A stretch of DNA of 47,883 bases from Rhodocyclaceae bacterium. GTDB lineage: Bacteria; Pseudomonadota; Gammaproteobacteria; Burkholderiales; Rhodocyclaceae. The position numbers were made by a program, and so were the translations under genes. Shown here in pieces: positions 25,567-35,816 of this stretch (position 1 is the stretch's first letter; each line of letters begins with the position of its first letter). The notes under the pieces were generated by a model. That model saw only the letters and a program-made list of their open reading frames with translations. It was not told the DNA's origin and ran no database searches. The DNA lies in contig JAQTNK010000034.1 of assembly GCA_028713915.1 (NCBI GenBank), forward strand, positions 1 to 47,883. Reading direction: 5' to 3'.

Positions 25567-26169
25567 TCAGAGTAGGCGCGATTCGTTGAGGCAGGCACGC
25601 AGCGCCGCCGCGCTGGTGAACTGGTGAGCGGCGAAACCCAGGGCCGCGGCGGCGGCGACGTTGGCGGGATTGTCGTCGATGAACAGGCAGGCCGCCGGCG
25701 CCAGGCCGTGGCGCTCGCACAGCACGCGAAAGATCGCGGCGTCGGGCTTGATGAGGCCTTCCTCGCCCGAGACGACGATGCCGCGGAAACGGTCGAGGAA
25801 AGCGAAGCGGTGGCGGGCGATGGGGAACAGCTCGGCCGACCAGTTGCTCAGCGCATAGAGCGGCACGCCGCGACGGTGCAGGGCTTCGAGCACGGCGACG
25901 GCGTCGTCGATGGCGCCGGCCAGCATGTCCTCCCAGCGGCCGTAGTAGGCGGCGATGAGTTCGGCATGCTGCGGGAACAGGGCGATGCGCTCCGCCGTGG
26001 CCGCCGCCAGCGGGCGGCCCGCGTCCTGGCGTTCGTTCCACGACTGCGGGCAGACTTCGGCGAGAAAGCGCGCGCGTGCCGCCGCGTCGGGAATGAGTTG
26101 GCGGTAGAGGCGTTGCGGGTTCCAGTCGATGAGCACGCCGCCGAGGTCGAAGACGACGGCGTCGATCAT
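25567..26169 (-). CDS. HAD-superfamily hydrolase (HAD-IA, YihX-like)
   Basis: This 200-residue protein has HAD motif I FDLGGVLID (nucleophile Asp8), motif II (ALSNWS), the motif III lysine (GLIKPD) and motif IV (FIDDNPANV). The usual second Asp of motif I is Gly, as in YihX-type sugar-phosphate phosphatases, so a standard DxD phosphatase role is less certain. I chose the ATG at 26169 because it overlaps the DUF1841 stop as ATGA; an in-frame ATG eight codons upstream exists. Substrate is unknown. Confidence 0.82.
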   Translation of the reverse strand: MIDAVVFDLGGVLIDWNPQRLYRQLIPDAAARARFLAEVCPQSWNERQDAGRPLAAATAERIALFPQHAELIAAYYGRWEDMLAGAIDDAVAVLEALHRRGVPLYALSNWSAELFPIARHRFAFLDRFRGIVVSGEEGLIKPDAAIFRVLCERHGLAPAACLFIDDNPANVAAAAALGFAAHQFTSAAALRACLNESRLL

Positions 26170-26597
26170 TTCGCCACTTTGCGGCGTATGCATTCGAGGT
26201 AGGCGGCGCCGTCGGGCGGCGCGCGGTCGCGCTGGGCGCGCCAGACGGCCTCGCCGAGGCAGTCGAGGATGTCATGCAGCGCGGCGTGGCGGTCGCCGTG
26301 CGCGGCGGCGAGCGCTGCGCAGGCGGCGCGAATGCCGGGCGGCTGGTCGATCTGGAGCTGCTCGGCGACGGCCAGATGCAGCGACAGATGGAGGAAGGGA
26401 TTGGTGGCGCCGTCCTCGGGCGTCCATTCGCGCGCCAGCGCGGCGTCGCCGGCTTCCAGCAGCGCATGGTATTCGGGATGGAGCTGGACCAGGTCGGCGG
26501 CCAGGGTTTCCAGCGGCGTCGCCGGCAGCTTCTCGCGGCGCTTGCGCCAGGCATCGATGAGGAAGCGGCGCGCTTCGTCGCGGCTAGGGTTGAACAT
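26166..26597 (-). CDS. DUF1841 family protein
   Basis: This 143-residue protein starts MFNPSRDEARRFL and contains NPFLHLSLHLAVAEQLQIDQP, the conserved core of the DUF1841 family found in beta- and gammaproteobacteria. It is helical and cytoplasmic with no predicted enzyme motif. Its start overlaps the nth stop by 14 nt, and its own stop overlaps the HAD start, so the three are coupled. Function is unknown; neighbours do not settle it. Confidence 0.85.
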   Translation of the reverse strand: MFNPSRDEARRFLIDAWRKRREKLPATPLETLAADLVQLHPEYHALLEAGDAALAREWTPEDGATNPFLHLSLHLAVAEQLQIDQPPGIRAACAALAAAHGDRHAALHDILDCLGEAVWRAQRDRAPPDGAAYLECIRRKVAK

Positions 26598-27225
26598 CGG
26601 TCTTGTCCTCGTAAGCGCACAAATCGCGGATCGGGCAGCGCGGGCAGGCCGGACGGCGCGCCGTGCAGATGTAGCGGCCGTGCAGGATCAGCCAGTGGTG
26701 GGCGTGCAGGCCGTATTCCGGCGGGATGATGGCGAGCAGCTTTTTCTCGACGGCCGTCGTGTCCTTGCCCGGCGCCAGGCCGGTACGGTTGGCGACGCGG
26801 AAGACGTGCGTGTCGACGGCCATGGTCGGCTCGTGGAAGGCGACGTTGAGCACGACGCTGGCGGTCTTGCGGCCGACGCCGGGCAGGGCTTCGAGCGCAG
26901 CGCGGTCGTGCGGCACTTCGCCGCCGTGGCGTTCGAGCAGCAGGCGCGCGAGGGCGGCGACGTTCTTCGCCTTGGTCTTGTAGAGGCCGATGCTGCGGAT
27001 ATAGGGCAGCAAGCCTTCGGCGCCGAGGGCCGCGACGGCGGCCGGCGTCGGCGCCGCGCGAAAGAGTTCGCGCGTGGCGAGGTTCACGCTCTTGTCGGTG
27101 GCCTGGGCGGACAGGACCACGGCCACCAGCAGCTGGAAGGGCGTGGCGTAGTCGAGTTCCGTGACCGGGTGCGGATTGGCCTGCGCGAGCCGGGCGAACA
27201 GGGTGCGGACATGCTGCGGCGTCAT
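26584..27225 (-). CDS. nth: Endonuclease III
   Basis: This 213-residue bifunctional DNA glycosylase/AP lyase removes oxidised pyrimidines in base-excision repair. The helix-hairpin-helix LPGVGRKTA carries the catalytic Lys120, and Asp138 lies in AVDTHVFRV. The C-terminal 4Fe-4S ligands follow the classical C-x6-C-x2-C-x5-C spacing. I use ATG 27225 rather than an in-frame ATG nine codons upstream because it matches the usual N-terminus. It is first in the nth-DUF1841-HAD string and divergent from the hybrid kinase gene. Confidence 0.95.
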   Translation of the reverse strand: MTPQHVRTLFARLAQANPHPVTELDYATPFQLLVAVVLSAQATDKSVNLATRELFRAAPTPAAVAALGAEGLLPYIRSIGLYKTKAKNVAALARLLLERHGGEVPHDRAALEALPGVGRKTASVVLNVAFHEPTMAVDTHVFRVANRTGLAPGKDTTAVEKKLLAIIPPEYGLHAHHWLILHGRYICTARRPACPRCPIRDLCAYEDKTDVQP

Positions 27226-27349
27226 GGAGCGAGTGTAGCCGATGCCGCGCACGACTCGCGATACGTTATGATCCGAGCGAAGCGTGCATCACCGTCGGCA
27301 AGATTTCGAGCGGCGCCAAAGCAGAACTGCCAACAATTTTTCCAAGCCT

Positions 27350-29185
27350 ATGTCAGAGACAATTTCCAATCAGCTGGGCGAGTCGCTGGACGGCCTGGAA
27401 GCGGCCTTCGACGCCTACCTCGCCCAGGGCGGCGAAAGCCATTCGCGGCGGATCAACGACTTGTTGTGCGACATCGCCTTCCAGGGCGCGCGCGCCGGCG
27501 AGGAAAAAATCCGCCAGATGGCATTGTCATTATTGAGCTTCCACGCCAGCCGCGGCCCGGAGCCGCTCGCCGAAGGCGACCGCGAGCAGGTGGCCGTGCT
27601 GCTCGACAGCCTGCGGCGCATGATCGGCGGCGAGTACGCGCGGAGCGGCCGCCTGCCGCGGCTGGTCGCCGAGATCGCCGAGTCGGGGCCGGGCCGCAAT
27701 CGGCGCGTCTGCCTGCTGGTCGAGAGCCGCGCCGTCGGCGCCATGCTGGCCGGCGCCTTGCGCGAAGCCGGCTATGAGCCTTGCGCGATCGCCAACATGG
27801 GCGAACTGCTCGATGCTGCCGAGGCCGAGGCGCCGCTGGCCATCGTCGCCGACCTTGCCGCCGGCCGCGCCGATCCGGATACGCGGGCCTGCATCGAGCG
27901 CTTCCGCAGCGGCCCGTTCCCGCCGGTGCATCTGTTCTGCCTTTCCGGCGGCGACGATTTCGCCGCCCGGCTCGACGCCGTGCGGCTGGGCGCCACGCGC
28001 TTCATGACGAAGCCCGTGGACGTCGGCAAGCTGGTGGCGATCCTCGACGGCGTGACCCAGCGGAGCTCGAGCGAGCCTTTCCGCGCGCTGCTGGTCGACG
28101 ACGACCGCGCCTTGACCGAACTGTATGCGGCCGTGCTGCGCGAGGCGGGGCTGGAGACGCGCGCCTGCAACGAATCGCTCGGCGCGGCGCGCGCGGTGGC
28201 GGAGTTCCGTCCCGACGTCATCGTCACCGACGTCTATATGCCCGGCTGCAACGGCTTCGAGTTGGCCGCCCTGCTGCGGCAGGACGAAGCCTTGTCCGAT
28301 ACGCCCATCCTGTTCCTTTCGAGCGAGACCGACATCCAGCGGCAGATGTCCGCCCTCGATCTCGGCGCCGACGATTTCCTCACCAAGCCGGTGCCGATGG
28401 GCGTGCTCGTCGCCGCCGTGGTGGCGCGCGCCAAGCGCGCGCGCATGTTGAAGCGCATCCGCCGCGAACTGGTGCAGGCCAAGGCCGAGGCCGAGCGCGC
28501 GAACCAGGCGAAGTCGAGCTTCCTCGCCAACATGAGCCATGAACTGCGCACGCCGCTGAACGGCATTCTCGGCTATGCGCAGTTGCTGGAAGGCGAACTC
28601 GCGGCTCATCCGAACGCCGAACTGCGCGAGTATCCGCAGGCGATCCATCACGCCGGCCTGCATTTGCTCGAACTCATCAACGAGGTCCTCGACCTCGCCC
28701 GCATCGAATCGGGGCGGCTCCATCTGGTGCCGGAAACGATTGCGGTGGCGGCGCTGGTCGCCGACTGCCAGCAAGTCGTGTCGCCGCTGGCGAAGCAGCG
28801 CGGCATCGCCATCGCCGCGACGATTCCGGCCGACTGCGCCGTGCGCGCCGACCGCACGCGCCTGAAGCAGGTGGTGCTGAACCTGCTCGCCAATGCGGTC
28901 AAGTACAACCGCGCCGCCGGCAGCGTGCGCATCGAGGCGCGGCGCGAGGCCGAGCGCTGGCGCATCGCCGTGGCCGACAGCGGTCGCGGCATCCGGCCCG
29001 AACTCATGGGCGAGTTGTTCAAGCCGTTCTCGCGCCTGGACGCTGCGGAACATGGCGTCGAGGGCACCGGCATCGGCCTGGCGCTGGCCAAGCGCCTCGT
29101 CGAGGCGATGGACGGCGAAATGGGAGCGTCGAGCGAGCTCGGCGCGGGCAGCGAGTTCTGGTTCGCGCTGCCGGCGGCGGGCTAG
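27350..29185 (+). CDS. Hybrid sensor histidine kinase with two receivers, first degenerate
   Basis: This 611-residue cytoplasmic protein has an N-terminal helical region, a receiver-like domain (about 118-235), a second receiver (about 243-360, Asp294 in VTDVYMPG, acidic LVDDD), then HisKA with His397 ([11 protein letters not shown]) and HATPase_c (G box GTGIGLAL). The first receiver has VESRA in place of the acidic pair, so it cannot be phosphorylated normally. No membrane segment is present. The receivers lie N-terminal to the kinase, the reverse of usual hybrids, suggesting phosphorylation-gated input. ATG 27350 has no clear Shine-Dalgarno, and an upstream ATG in frame (27284) is possible. 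Confidence 0.85.
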   Translation: MSETISNQLGESLDGLEAAFDAYLAQGGESHSRRINDLLCDIAFQGARAGEEKIRQMALSLLSFHASRGPEPLAEGDREQVAVLLDSLRRMIGGEYARSGRLPRLVAEIAESGPGRNRRVCLLVESRAVGAMLAGALREAGYEPCAIANMGELLDAAEAEAPLAIVADLAAGRADPDTRACIERFRSGPFPPVHLFCLSGGDDFAARLDAVRLGATRFMTKPVDVGKLVAILDGVTQRSSSEPFRALLVDDDRALTELYAAVLREAGLETRACNESLGAARAVAEFRPDVIVTDVYMPGCNGFELAALLRQDEALSDTPILFLSSETDIQRQMSALDLGADDFLTKPVPMGVLVAAVVARAKRARMLKRIRRELVQAKAEAERANQAKSSFLANMSHELRTPLNGILGYAQLLEGELAAHPNAELREYPQAIHHAGLHLLELINEVLDLARIESGRLHLVPETIAVAALVADCQQVVSPLAKQRGIAIAATIPADCAVRADRTRLKQVVLNLLANAVKYNRAAGSVRIEARREAERWRIAVADSGRGIRPELMGELFKPFSRLDAAEHGVEGTGIGLALAKRLVEAMDGEMGASSELGAGSEFWFALPAAG

Positions 29186-29252
29186 CCGCGATCTCCGGCA
29201 ATCGCGCGCTCAGGCGCCGGAAAGATCCTCGACCTGGCGCCGGCAGCAGGCG

Positions 29253-29930
29253 TCAGCCGGCAGCGGCAGCGGCTTGGCGCAGCTTGCCGTTGGCGCGGCG
29301 GGCGGCGCGTGCCTCGAGCCAGTTGCGCCCGGCGATCAGCAGCCCGAGCACGAAGAAGGCGCCGGGCGGCAGGATGGCGACGAGAAATCCCGGATAGTCG
29401 GCCGACATGATCTGCCAGGGCTTGGCGGTGGGAATGATCATTTCGATGCCGGTCAGGAGCGTGCCCTGGCCGACCAGTTCGCGGATCGCGCCGAGCACTA
29501 CCAGCACCAGCGTCAGGCCCAGGCCCATCATGGCGCCGTCGAGCGCGGCGGCGACGGCGGCGTTCTTGGCGGCGAAGGCCTCGACGCGCGCCAGCACGAT
29601 GCAGTTGGTGACGATGAGCGGAATGAAAATGCCGAGCACCAGATAGAGCTGATGCAGCCAGGCGTTCATGGCGAAGTCCACCACCGTCACCAGCGCGGCG
29701 ATGATGAGAATGAACACCGGAATGCGGATTTCATAGGGAATGAAGCTGCGCAGCAGCGCCACGGCGTAGTTCGACAAGGCCATGACGAAAACCGTGGCGA
29801 GGCCCAAGCCGGCGGCGTTGACGATGCTGTTGCTCATCGCCAGCAGCGGGCACATGCCGAGCAGCTGCACGAGGCCGCTGTTCTGCTTCCACAGGCCGTT
29901 CCAGGTGATGTCGCGATAGAGGCCCATCAT
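29253..29930 (-). CDS. rnfE: Rnf complex subunit E
   Basis: This 225-residue integral membrane subunit of the Rnf complex has about six hydrophobic segments, with [21 protein letters not shown] near the start and [22 protein letters not shown], both typical of RnfE. It is homologous to RnfA and to NqrD, and the conserved Cys residues help bind the intramembrane iron centre. Two ATGs occur (29930, 29927); the GGAGG just upstream is better spaced for the second. It is the last gene of the rnf operon, 106 nt after rnfG, the only sizeable gap. Confidence 0.93.
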   Translation of the reverse strand: MMGLYRDITWNGLWKQNSGLVQLLGMCPLLAMSNSIVNAAGLGLATVFVMALSNYAVALLRSFIPYEIRIPVFILIIAALVTVVDFAMNAWLHQLYLVLGIFIPLIVTNCIVLARVEAFAAKNAAVAAALDGAMMGLGLTLVLVVLGAIRELVGQGTLLTGIEMIIPTAKPWQIMSADYPGFLVAILPPGAFFVLGLLIAGRNWLEARAARRANGKLRQAAAAAG

Positions 29931-29985
29931 GCCTCCGTAGGGCCGCCCTGACCGCAGGAAATCCCCGTGGGACAAGGGGGCATGC

Positions 29986-30002
29986 GCCCCCCCGTGGGGG
30001 GC
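29986..30002. repeat. GC-run hairpin repeat between rnfG and rnfE
   Basis: GCCCCCC (29986-29992) and GGGGGGC (29996-30002) form a 7-bp stem, inside a region of alternating C- and G-runs (29963-30028). It resembles the GC-rich palindromic intergenic repeats common in betaproteobacteria, though the family cannot be confirmed without comparison. It lies in an otherwise tightly overlapping operon. Confidence 0.5.
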
Positions 30003-30036
30003 AGCGAACGAATGTGAGCGTGGGGGGCCATATCTA

Positions 30037-30708
30037 TTACTCCTTCGCCTCGAAGAGACGGTCGCGGTTGTCGACGGCGAACTGCAGCGCGCGGCCAACG
30101 GCGTTGGTGACGGCGCGGGCCGAGATGGTGGCGCCGGCATGGGCGTCGAAATGGCCGCCGTCCTTCTTCACGTGCCATTCCTCCGGCTTGACCTCGCCGA
30201 AGCCGAGATTGTCGAACTGGGTGATCCAGGGCTTGGCCTTGTTCTTGTCTTTCTTCGGGTCGATGTAGTCGCCCAGGCCCGGCGTTTCGTGATGGCCGGT
30301 GACGCGCACGGCGGCGATCCTGCCGTCGGCCTTGACGGCGATCAGCAGGTCGATGCGGCCGCTGTAGCCGTCGGGCGCGGCCGCTTCCAGCACCAGCGCC
30401 GCCGGGGCGCCGTCCTTGCGGGCGCGATAGACGCGCGAAGGGGCGTCGGTGCCGAGCGCTGCCGTCGGCGGCAGGTCGATGGCGTCCGCCAGCAGGTCGT
30501 TGTCGTAGGAGGAGGGCGGCAGCACGGTGCCGATCAGCTCCATCTTCGCCGCCAGCGCGTTGGCGGCGATGGTCGTCTTGGTGAATTGGTAGGTCACCGC
30601 CATCAGCGCCGTGAAGGCGAGGGTGAACAGCAGCAGCACCAGCGCCGTGCTGGTCGAGATGCGCACGACGTTGGGCGCGGGCGGCGGCGACAGGTTTTCC
30701 CTGCTCAT
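30037..30708 (-). CDS. rnfG: Rnf complex subunit G (FMN-binding)
   Basis: This 223-residue protein has one N-terminal membrane helix (about 20-42) and a periplasmic FMN-binding domain. The FMN attachment threonine sits in the [10 protein letters not shown] motif near the C-terminus, and the [13 protein letters not shown] segment is family-typical. It accepts electrons from the rest of the Rnf complex. Its ATG overlaps the rnfD stop (ATGA). Confidence 0.93.
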   Translation of the reverse strand: MSRENLSPPPAPNVVRISTSTALVLLLFTLAFTALMAVTYQFTKTTIAANALAAKMELIGTVLPPSSYDNDLLADAIDLPPTAALGTDAPSRVYRARKDGAPAALVLEAAAPDGYSGRIDLLIAVKADGRIAAVRVTGHHETPGLGDYIDPKKDKNKAKPWITQFDNLGFGEVKPEEWHVKKDGGHFDAHAGATISARAVTNAVGRALQFAVDNRDRLFEAKE

Positions 30709-31736
30709 GGCTGGCCGCCGTTCTTGTGGCCGAACACCGGCGGTTGCGTGTGGAGGTCGATCAGCGGCGCGCAGATGTTCATCAGCAGCGTGGCGAAGGC
30801 GATGCCGTCGGGATAGGCGCCGAAGGTGCGGATGATCCAGGCCAGGATGGCGATGCCGGCGGCATAGATGAGCTTGCCCTTGGGCGTCGTCGCGCCGGAG
30901 ACGGGATCCGTGGCGATGAAGAACGCGCCGAGCATGGCGCCGCCGGAGAGGATGTGGAACAGCGCCCCGGCATAGCGGTCGGGGGAAATGAAATGGAACA
31001 GGCCGGCGGTGACGCCGAGCGCGGCGATGAAGGCGACGGGAATGTGCCAGGTGATGATGCGCTGCTGGATCAGCCAGGCGCCGCCGAGCAGATAGCCGAG
31101 GGCCACCCATTCCCAGCCCTTGCCGCCGAACGCGCCGAAAGTCGGCTGGCTGCCGAACACGGCGCCGACGGTGGCGGTGCCGCCGGCGGTATGCAGCGCG
31201 GTGCGCATGGTGTCGAGCGCGGTGGCCATGGTCACCGCGTCGAGGACGCGCGGGCCGCCGCCGAAGATCAACTGCCACTGCGCGGCGAAGTCAGCCTGGT
31301 GGCCGGCCGCCGGCCATTGCGACATCAGTTGCGGGTAGGCGACGATCATGATGCAGAAGGCCGCCATCGCCGGATTGAAGGGATTCTGGCCGAGCCCGCC
31401 GTAAAGGTGCTTGACGACGACGATGGCGATCAGCGTGGCGACGACTACCATCCACCACGGCGCGATGGAAGGAAAGGACAGCGCGACGAGCCAGGCGGTG
31501 ACGAGCGCGCTGCCGTCGGAAACGAACAGCCACACCGGCTTGTCGCGCAGCGCCAGGATCGCGGCTTCGCCTGCCAGCGCCGCCAGGGATGCCAGCGCGA
31601 TCTGCACCAGGATGGCGGCGCCGAAGAACCAGACGTAGGCGGCGAGGCCCGGCAGCAGGGCGACGAGCACCCGCAGCATGACGCTGCGCACGCTGGCCGG
31701 CTGGCGGAAGTACGGGGAGTTGAAGGCGTTGCTCAT
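30705..31736 (-). CDS. rnfD: Rnf complex subunit D (FMN-binding)
   Basis: This 343-residue membrane subunit has eight or so hydrophobic segments and the flavinylation motif SGATTPKGK, whose threonine binds FMN covalently. The NPFNPAMAAFC and HILSGGAMLGAFFIATD blocks are conserved in RnfD/NqrB. It likely forms part of the ion channel. The start overlaps rnfC and the end overlaps rnfG, both as ATGA. Confidence 0.94.
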   Translation of the reverse strand: MSNAFNSPYFRQPASVRSVMLRVLVALLPGLAAYVWFFGAAILVQIALASLAALAGEAAILALRDKPVWLFVSDGSALVTAWLVALSFPSIAPWWMVVVATLIAIVVVKHLYGGLGQNPFNPAMAAFCIMIVAYPQLMSQWPAAGHQADFAAQWQLIFGGGPRVLDAVTMATALDTMRTALHTAGGTATVGAVFGSQPTFGAFGGKGWEWVALGYLLGGAWLIQQRIITWHIPVAFIAALGVTAGLFHFISPDRYAGALFHILSGGAMLGAFFIATDPVSGATTPKGKLIYAAGIAILAWIIRTFGAYPDGIAFATLLMNICAPLIDLHTQPPVFGHKNGGQP

Positions 31737-33349
31737 GAGGGTGTCTGCTGCGCCGGCGGCGCCGGGGGCGCCTCGGCATTGTCGGCCGGCGGCGCCGGCG
31801 GGTTCTGCGTCGCCTGCTGCGCGCGCTCCATCGCCGCGGCGATCAAGGCCTTCTTGGCCGCGTCTTCGGGGGTGGCGGCGGCGGCCAGCTTGGCCTTGGT
31901 CTCGGCGGCCTTGGCGGCGAGCTTGGCGGCCTTCTCCTGCTTCTCGCGCTCTTCGCGCAGCATGCGGAATTCGTAACGCTCGCGCGCTTCGTCGGCGGCG
32001 GATTTTTCCTGCTCCCGCGCCCAGATTTCGCTCTTGGCGAAGCGGTAGTAATCGACCAGCGGAATGCGCGAGGGGCAGACGTAGGCGCAGCAGCCGCACT
32101 CGATGCAGTCGAACAAGTGGTACTCCTGGGCCTTGCCGAACAGCTTGGCGCGCGAGAACCAGTACATTTCGAAGGGCGCCAGATCGGACGGGCAGACCTT
32201 GGCGCATTCGCCGCAGCGGATGCAGGGCATCTCGGGCGGCGGCGGCGGAAACAGCGCCTTTGATCCGACCAGGATGCAGTTGGTGGCCTTGACCACCGGC
32301 ACGGTATCCGCCGGCATGGCGAAGCCCATCATCGGGCCGCCCATGATGAGGCGGTCGCTGTCGGGCTTGGGGCCGCACAGCGCGACGACGTCCTTCATCG
32401 GCGTGCCGAAGCGGACGACGAAGTTGCGCGGCCGGAGGACGTTGCCGGCGACGGTGACGACGCGCGAGATCAGCGGCTGGCCGAGCTCCAGCGCTTCGTA
32501 GGTGGCGCAGGCGGTGCCGGTGTTGAAGCATTGCACGCCGTAGTCGGTGGAGCGCTTGCCGTGCGGCACCTCGATGCCGGTCAGCACGCGGATCAGCTGC
32601 TTGGCGCCGCCGGCCGGGTAGCGCGTCGGCACCGGCACGATCTCGATCTTCGCTTCGCCGGTCTGCGTCACGGCCGCCTGCATGGCGGCGATGGCTTCGG
32701 GCTTGTTGTCCTCGATGCCGATCAGCACCTGGCCGGCCTGCGTCAGGTCGCGCAGGATGGCGGCGCCGCGCACGACCTTCTCGGCCTGCTCGCGCATCTG
32801 CATGTCGTCGCAGGTGATGAAGGGCTCGCATTCGGCGCCGTTGATGACCAGCGTGTCGAGCTTGCCTTTCTTGCCGGGATTGACCTTGAGGTAGGTGGGG
32901 AACACCGCGCCGCCGAGGCCGACGACGCCGGCATCGCGCAAGGCGTCGCGCACTTCGTCGGGCGCCATGGCGCGCCACGGCACCGGCTGGCGCTCGATCC
33001 ACTCGTCCTTGCCGTCCGGCGCGATGACCACGCACAGCGCGGACAGTCCCGAGGTGTGCGGCATCAGGCGCATTTCGACGGCCTTCACCGTCCCCGAAGT
33101 CGCGGCATGCACGGCCGAGGAGACGTAGCCGTCGGGAGCGCCGATCAGCTGGCCCTTCTTGACCTGTTCGCCGGCCGCCACGAGCGGATGCGGCACGCCG
33201 CCGATGCTCTGGTGCAGAGGAATCACGAACTCGGCGGGCAGCGGCGCCAGCGCGTAGAAATCGGCGATCGGCTGCGTCGTCGACGGCTCCTTGTTGTAGG
33301 CCGGCTTGACGCCGCCGTGGAAGCGGAAGAGCTGGCGCAGGGCCGTCAT
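31733..33349 (-). CDS. rnfC: Rnf complex subunit C (NADH-binding)
   Basis: This 538-residue peripheral subunit binds NADH and FMN and carries two 4Fe-4S motifs ([12 protein letters not shown] and [12 protein letters not shown]). The N-terminal region has the FHGGVKP start, an SLBB-like core with GLGGAVFPT, and the INGAECEP segment. The last 95 residues form an Ala/Lys/Glu-rich helix and then a Pro/Ala tail, a known but variable RnfC extension. It couples ferredoxin oxidation to NAD reduction, or the reverse, at the membrane. Both ends overlap neighbours as ATGA. Confidence 0.95.
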   Translation of the reverse strand: MTALRQLFRFHGGVKPAYNKEPSTTQPIADFYALAPLPAEFVIPLHQSIGGVPHPLVAAGEQVKKGQLIGAPDGYVSSAVHAATSGTVKAVEMRLMPHTSGLSALCVVIAPDGKDEWIERQPVPWRAMAPDEVRDALRDAGVVGLGGAVFPTYLKVNPGKKGKLDTLVINGAECEPFITCDDMQMREQAEKVVRGAAILRDLTQAGQVLIGIEDNKPEAIAAMQAAVTQTGEAKIEIVPVPTRYPAGGAKQLIRVLTGIEVPHGKRSTDYGVQCFNTGTACATYEALELGQPLISRVVTVAGNVLRPRNFVVRFGTPMKDVVALCGPKPDSDRLIMGGPMMGFAMPADTVPVVKATNCILVGSKALFPPPPPEMPCIRCGECAKVCPSDLAPFEMYWFSRAKLFGKAQEYHLFDCIECGCCAYVCPSRIPLVDYYRFAKSEIWAREQEKSAADEARERYEFRMLREEREKQEKAAKLAAKAAETKAKLAAAATPEDAAKKALIAAAMERAQQATQNPPAPPADNAEAPPAPPAQQTPS

Positions 33350-33900
33350 GCCGTCACCTTCTTGATGGCGAACGTCGGGTATTTCCACTTCCAGTTGGCG
33401 ACGGTTTCGGGGATCGGCACCATGGTGATGCAATCGACCGGGCAGGGCTCGAGGCAGAGTTCGCAGCCGGTACAGAGTTTGGGGACGATGGTGTGCATCT
33501 GCTTGGCGGCGCCGACGATGGCATCGACCGGGCAGGCCTGCATGCACAGCGTGCAGCCGATGCAGGTGTTCTCGTCGATGAAGGCGACGCTCTTCGGCTT
33601 TTCGACGCCGTGCTCCTCGGAGAGCGGCTTGAATTCGCGTCCCAGCAGGTCGGCGAGCTTGCGGATGCCTTCCTCGCCGCCGGGCGGGCAGCAGTTGATG
33701 TCGGCCTCGCCCTTGGCGATGGCCTCGGCGTAGGGCTTGCAGCCGGGGAAGCCGCACTGGCCGCACTGCGTCTGCGGCAGGATGGCGTCGATCTTCTCGA
33801 CCAGCGGATCGCCCTCGACCTTGAACTTGATCGAGGCATAGCCGAGCGCGGCGCCCAACACGACGGCGCCCAGCGCCATGACGAGAATGGCGGCGATCAT
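33346..33900 (-). CDS. rnfB: Rnf complex subunit B (ferredoxin-binding)
   Basis: This 184-residue iron-sulfur subunit has an N-terminal membrane helix (about 1-22), then the Fe-S domain with CGQCGFPGC...NCCPPGG, and two bacterial ferredoxin motifs ([12 protein letters not shown] and [12 protein letters not shown]). It takes electrons from ferredoxin. Its start shares one base with the rnfA stop. The clustered cysteines are intact. Confidence 0.95.
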   Translation of the reverse strand: MIAAILVMALGAVVLGAALGYASIKFKVEGDPLVEKIDAILPQTQCGQCGFPGCKPYAEAIAKGEADINCCPPGGEEGIRKLADLLGREFKPLSEEHGVEKPKSVAFIDENTCIGCTLCMQACPVDAIVGAAKQMHTIVPKLCTGCELCLEPCPVDCITMVPIPETVANWKWKYPTFAIKKVTA

Positions 33901-34484
33901 CAGCGGAACTTGTCCAGGCCGGCGAAGCCCATGAAGGCGAGGCTCATGAGGCCGCCCGTGATGAGGGCGATCGGATTGCCGCGGAAATAGGTCGGGATTT
34001 CGGCGCCTTCGAGGCGCTCGCGCAGGCCGGCGAAAAGGACCAGGGCGAGCGAGAAGCCGACCGAGGAGCCGAAGCCGAACAGCAGCGATTCCATGAAGTT
34101 GTGGCGCAGCGAAATGTTCAGCAGCGGAATGCCGAGCACCGCGCAATTGGTGGTGATCAGCGGCAGGTAGATGCCCAGCACCTGATGCAGCACCGGGCTC
34201 GTCTTCTGGATCACCAGTTCGGTGAGCTGGACGATGGCGGCGATGGTGACGATGAAGGACAGCGTGCGCAGGTATTCGAGATCGTTCGGCAGCAGCAGCC
34301 AGTGGTCGATGACGAAGCTCGTGCCGCAGCCCAGCGTCAGCACGAAAGTCGTCGCCGCGCCCATGCCGAGCGCCGTCTCCAGCTTCTTCGAGACGCCCAT
34401 GAACGGGCACAGTCCGAGGATGCGGACGAGGACGACGTTATTGACGAGGACGGCGCCAAGAAGAATGAAGATATAGTTGGTCAT
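33900..34484 (-). CDS. rnfA: Rnf complex subunit A
   Basis: This 194-residue integral membrane protein has six hydrophobic segments with [16 protein letters not shown] and [15 protein letters not shown], the two conserved cysteine regions that hold the intramembrane iron centre. It is homologous to RnfE. I chose ATG 34484 because its MTNYIFILL start is the family norm; a longer frame from 34523 adds an unlikely soluble leader. It is the first gene of the rnf operon. No strong ribosome site was found. Confidence 0.94.
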   Translation of the reverse strand: MTNYIFILLGAVLVNNVVLVRILGLCPFMGVSKKLETALGMGAATTFVLTLGCGTSFVIDHWLLLPNDLEYLRTLSFIVTIAAIVQLTELVIQKTSPVLHQVLGIYLPLITTNCAVLGIPLLNISLRHNFMESLLFGFGSSVGFSLALVLFAGLRERLEGAEIPTYFRGNPIALITGGLMSLAFMGFAGLDKFR

Positions 34485-34574
34485 CTTGCAGTCAGAACTG
34501 ACGAAAGCCTTGCCGGCCCCCACATTGGAGGGCGCTGATTATCCCTTATTGCATTGCGGCGAACAACCCTGCCT

Positions 34575-35606
34575 TCAGCGTTGGTATTGCCTGGCGCGGG
34601 TCGCCGCGACGCATTCCTTGACCAATTCCGGGCCGCGATAGATGAGCCCCGAATAGAGCTGCACCAAGGCCGCGCCGGCCTCCAGCTTGGCGCGGGCCTT
34701 GGCGCCGTCCATGACGCCGCCGGCGGCGATGACCGGCAGTTCTCCCGCCAGCGCGGCGACGAAGGCGCGCACCACCGCCGTGGATTTTTCGAACACCGGC
34801 AGGCCGGAAAGGCCGCCGGCTTCCTGGCCGTGCGGCAGGTCCGCGACGCCTTCGCGCGACAGCGTGGTATTGGTGGCGATCACCGCGTCGATGCGATGGC
34901 GGCGCAGGGCGCCGGCGATGTTGGCAATCTGGGCGTCGTCGAGGTCGGGCGCGATCTTCAGCGCCAGCGGCACGTAGCGGCCGTGGCGGTCGGCAAGCTC
35001 GGTCTGCTTCGCCTTGAGGCTGCCGAGCAGGGCGTCGAGTTCGAAATCGCCCTGCAACTGCCGCAGGTTCTTGGTGTTGGGGCTGGAGATGTTGACCGTG
35101 ACGTAGCTGGCGTGGGCGTACACCTTTTCGAGGCCGATCAGGTAATCGGCGGCGGCGTTCTCGATCGGCGTGTCGAAATTCTTGCCGATGTTGATGCCCA
35201 GCACGCCGCGGTATTTCGCCGCCTTGACGTTCGCGACGAGGGCGTCGACGCCGTGGTTGTTGAAGCCCATGCGGTTGATGATGCCCTGCGCGCGCGGCAG
35301 GCGGAACAGGCGCGGCTTGGGGTTGCCCGGCTGCGGCCGCGGCGTGACGGTGCCGATCTCGATGAAGCCGAAGCCCAGCGCGGCCAGGCCGTCGATGGCC
35401 TCGCCGTTCTTGTCGAGGCCGGCGGCCAGCCCGATGCGATTGGGGAACGACAAGCCCATGACGACCTGCGGCTGGTCCGGCAGCGGCCGGCCGGCCGGCA
35501 GCAGGCCGCTGCGCCCGAGCAGGCGCAGGCCGGCGATGGTGGTTTCATGGGCCGTCTCCGCATCGAGGGCGAAGGCGAAGGGGCGTACGAGGCAGTAGGG
35601 GAGCAT
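34575..35606 (-). CDS. pyrD: Dihydroorotate dehydrogenase, class 2
   Basis: This 343-residue quinone-dependent enzyme oxidises dihydroorotate in pyrimidine synthesis at the inner membrane. The class 2 marks are visible: an N-terminal helix ([15 protein letters not shown]), [11 protein letters not shown], the [20 protein letters not shown] block, the catalytic Ser in [11 protein letters not shown], and the FMN-binding GGV near the C-terminus. Length is standard. It is followed by rnfA with a 90-nt gap on the same strand. Confidence 0.96.
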   Translation of the reverse strand: MLPYCLVRPFAFALDAETAHETTIAGLRLLGRSGLLPAGRPLPDQPQVVMGLSFPNRIGLAAGLDKNGEAIDGLAALGFGFIEIGTVTPRPQPGNPKPRLFRLPRAQGIINRMGFNNHGVDALVANVKAAKYRGVLGINIGKNFDTPIENAAADYLIGLEKVYAHASYVTVNISSPNTKNLRQLQGDFELDALLGSLKAKQTELADRHGRYVPLALKIAPDLDDAQIANIAGALRRHRIDAVIATNTTLSREGVADLPHGQEAGGLSGLPVFEKSTAVVRAFVAALAGELPVIAAGGVMDGAKARAKLEAGAALVQLYSGLIYRGPELVKECVAATRARQYQR

Positions 35607-35816
35607 GGGGGGCGATTCTATCCGAGCGCCCGGCCGCCCGCTTTCCGGCGCCGGGCCGTGCGGCAGCGGTGCCGGGACAAAATCGCGTCATGCCGCAATG
35701 CGATGTCACCGAGAAGTCGCCGACGGCTGGGCCGGCCTCGCCGGGCCGCTTGCGCATGTGCGCCAGTGGGCGGCGCTCAGGCTGGCGGCCGCGGCGCAGA
35801 TGTAGCAGGACGGACC

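Noticed and set aside
35605-35816. Possible small gene between bpt and pyrD
   Set aside because: Frames on both strands have shadow-like composition and no ribosome site; I see nothing to support a gene.
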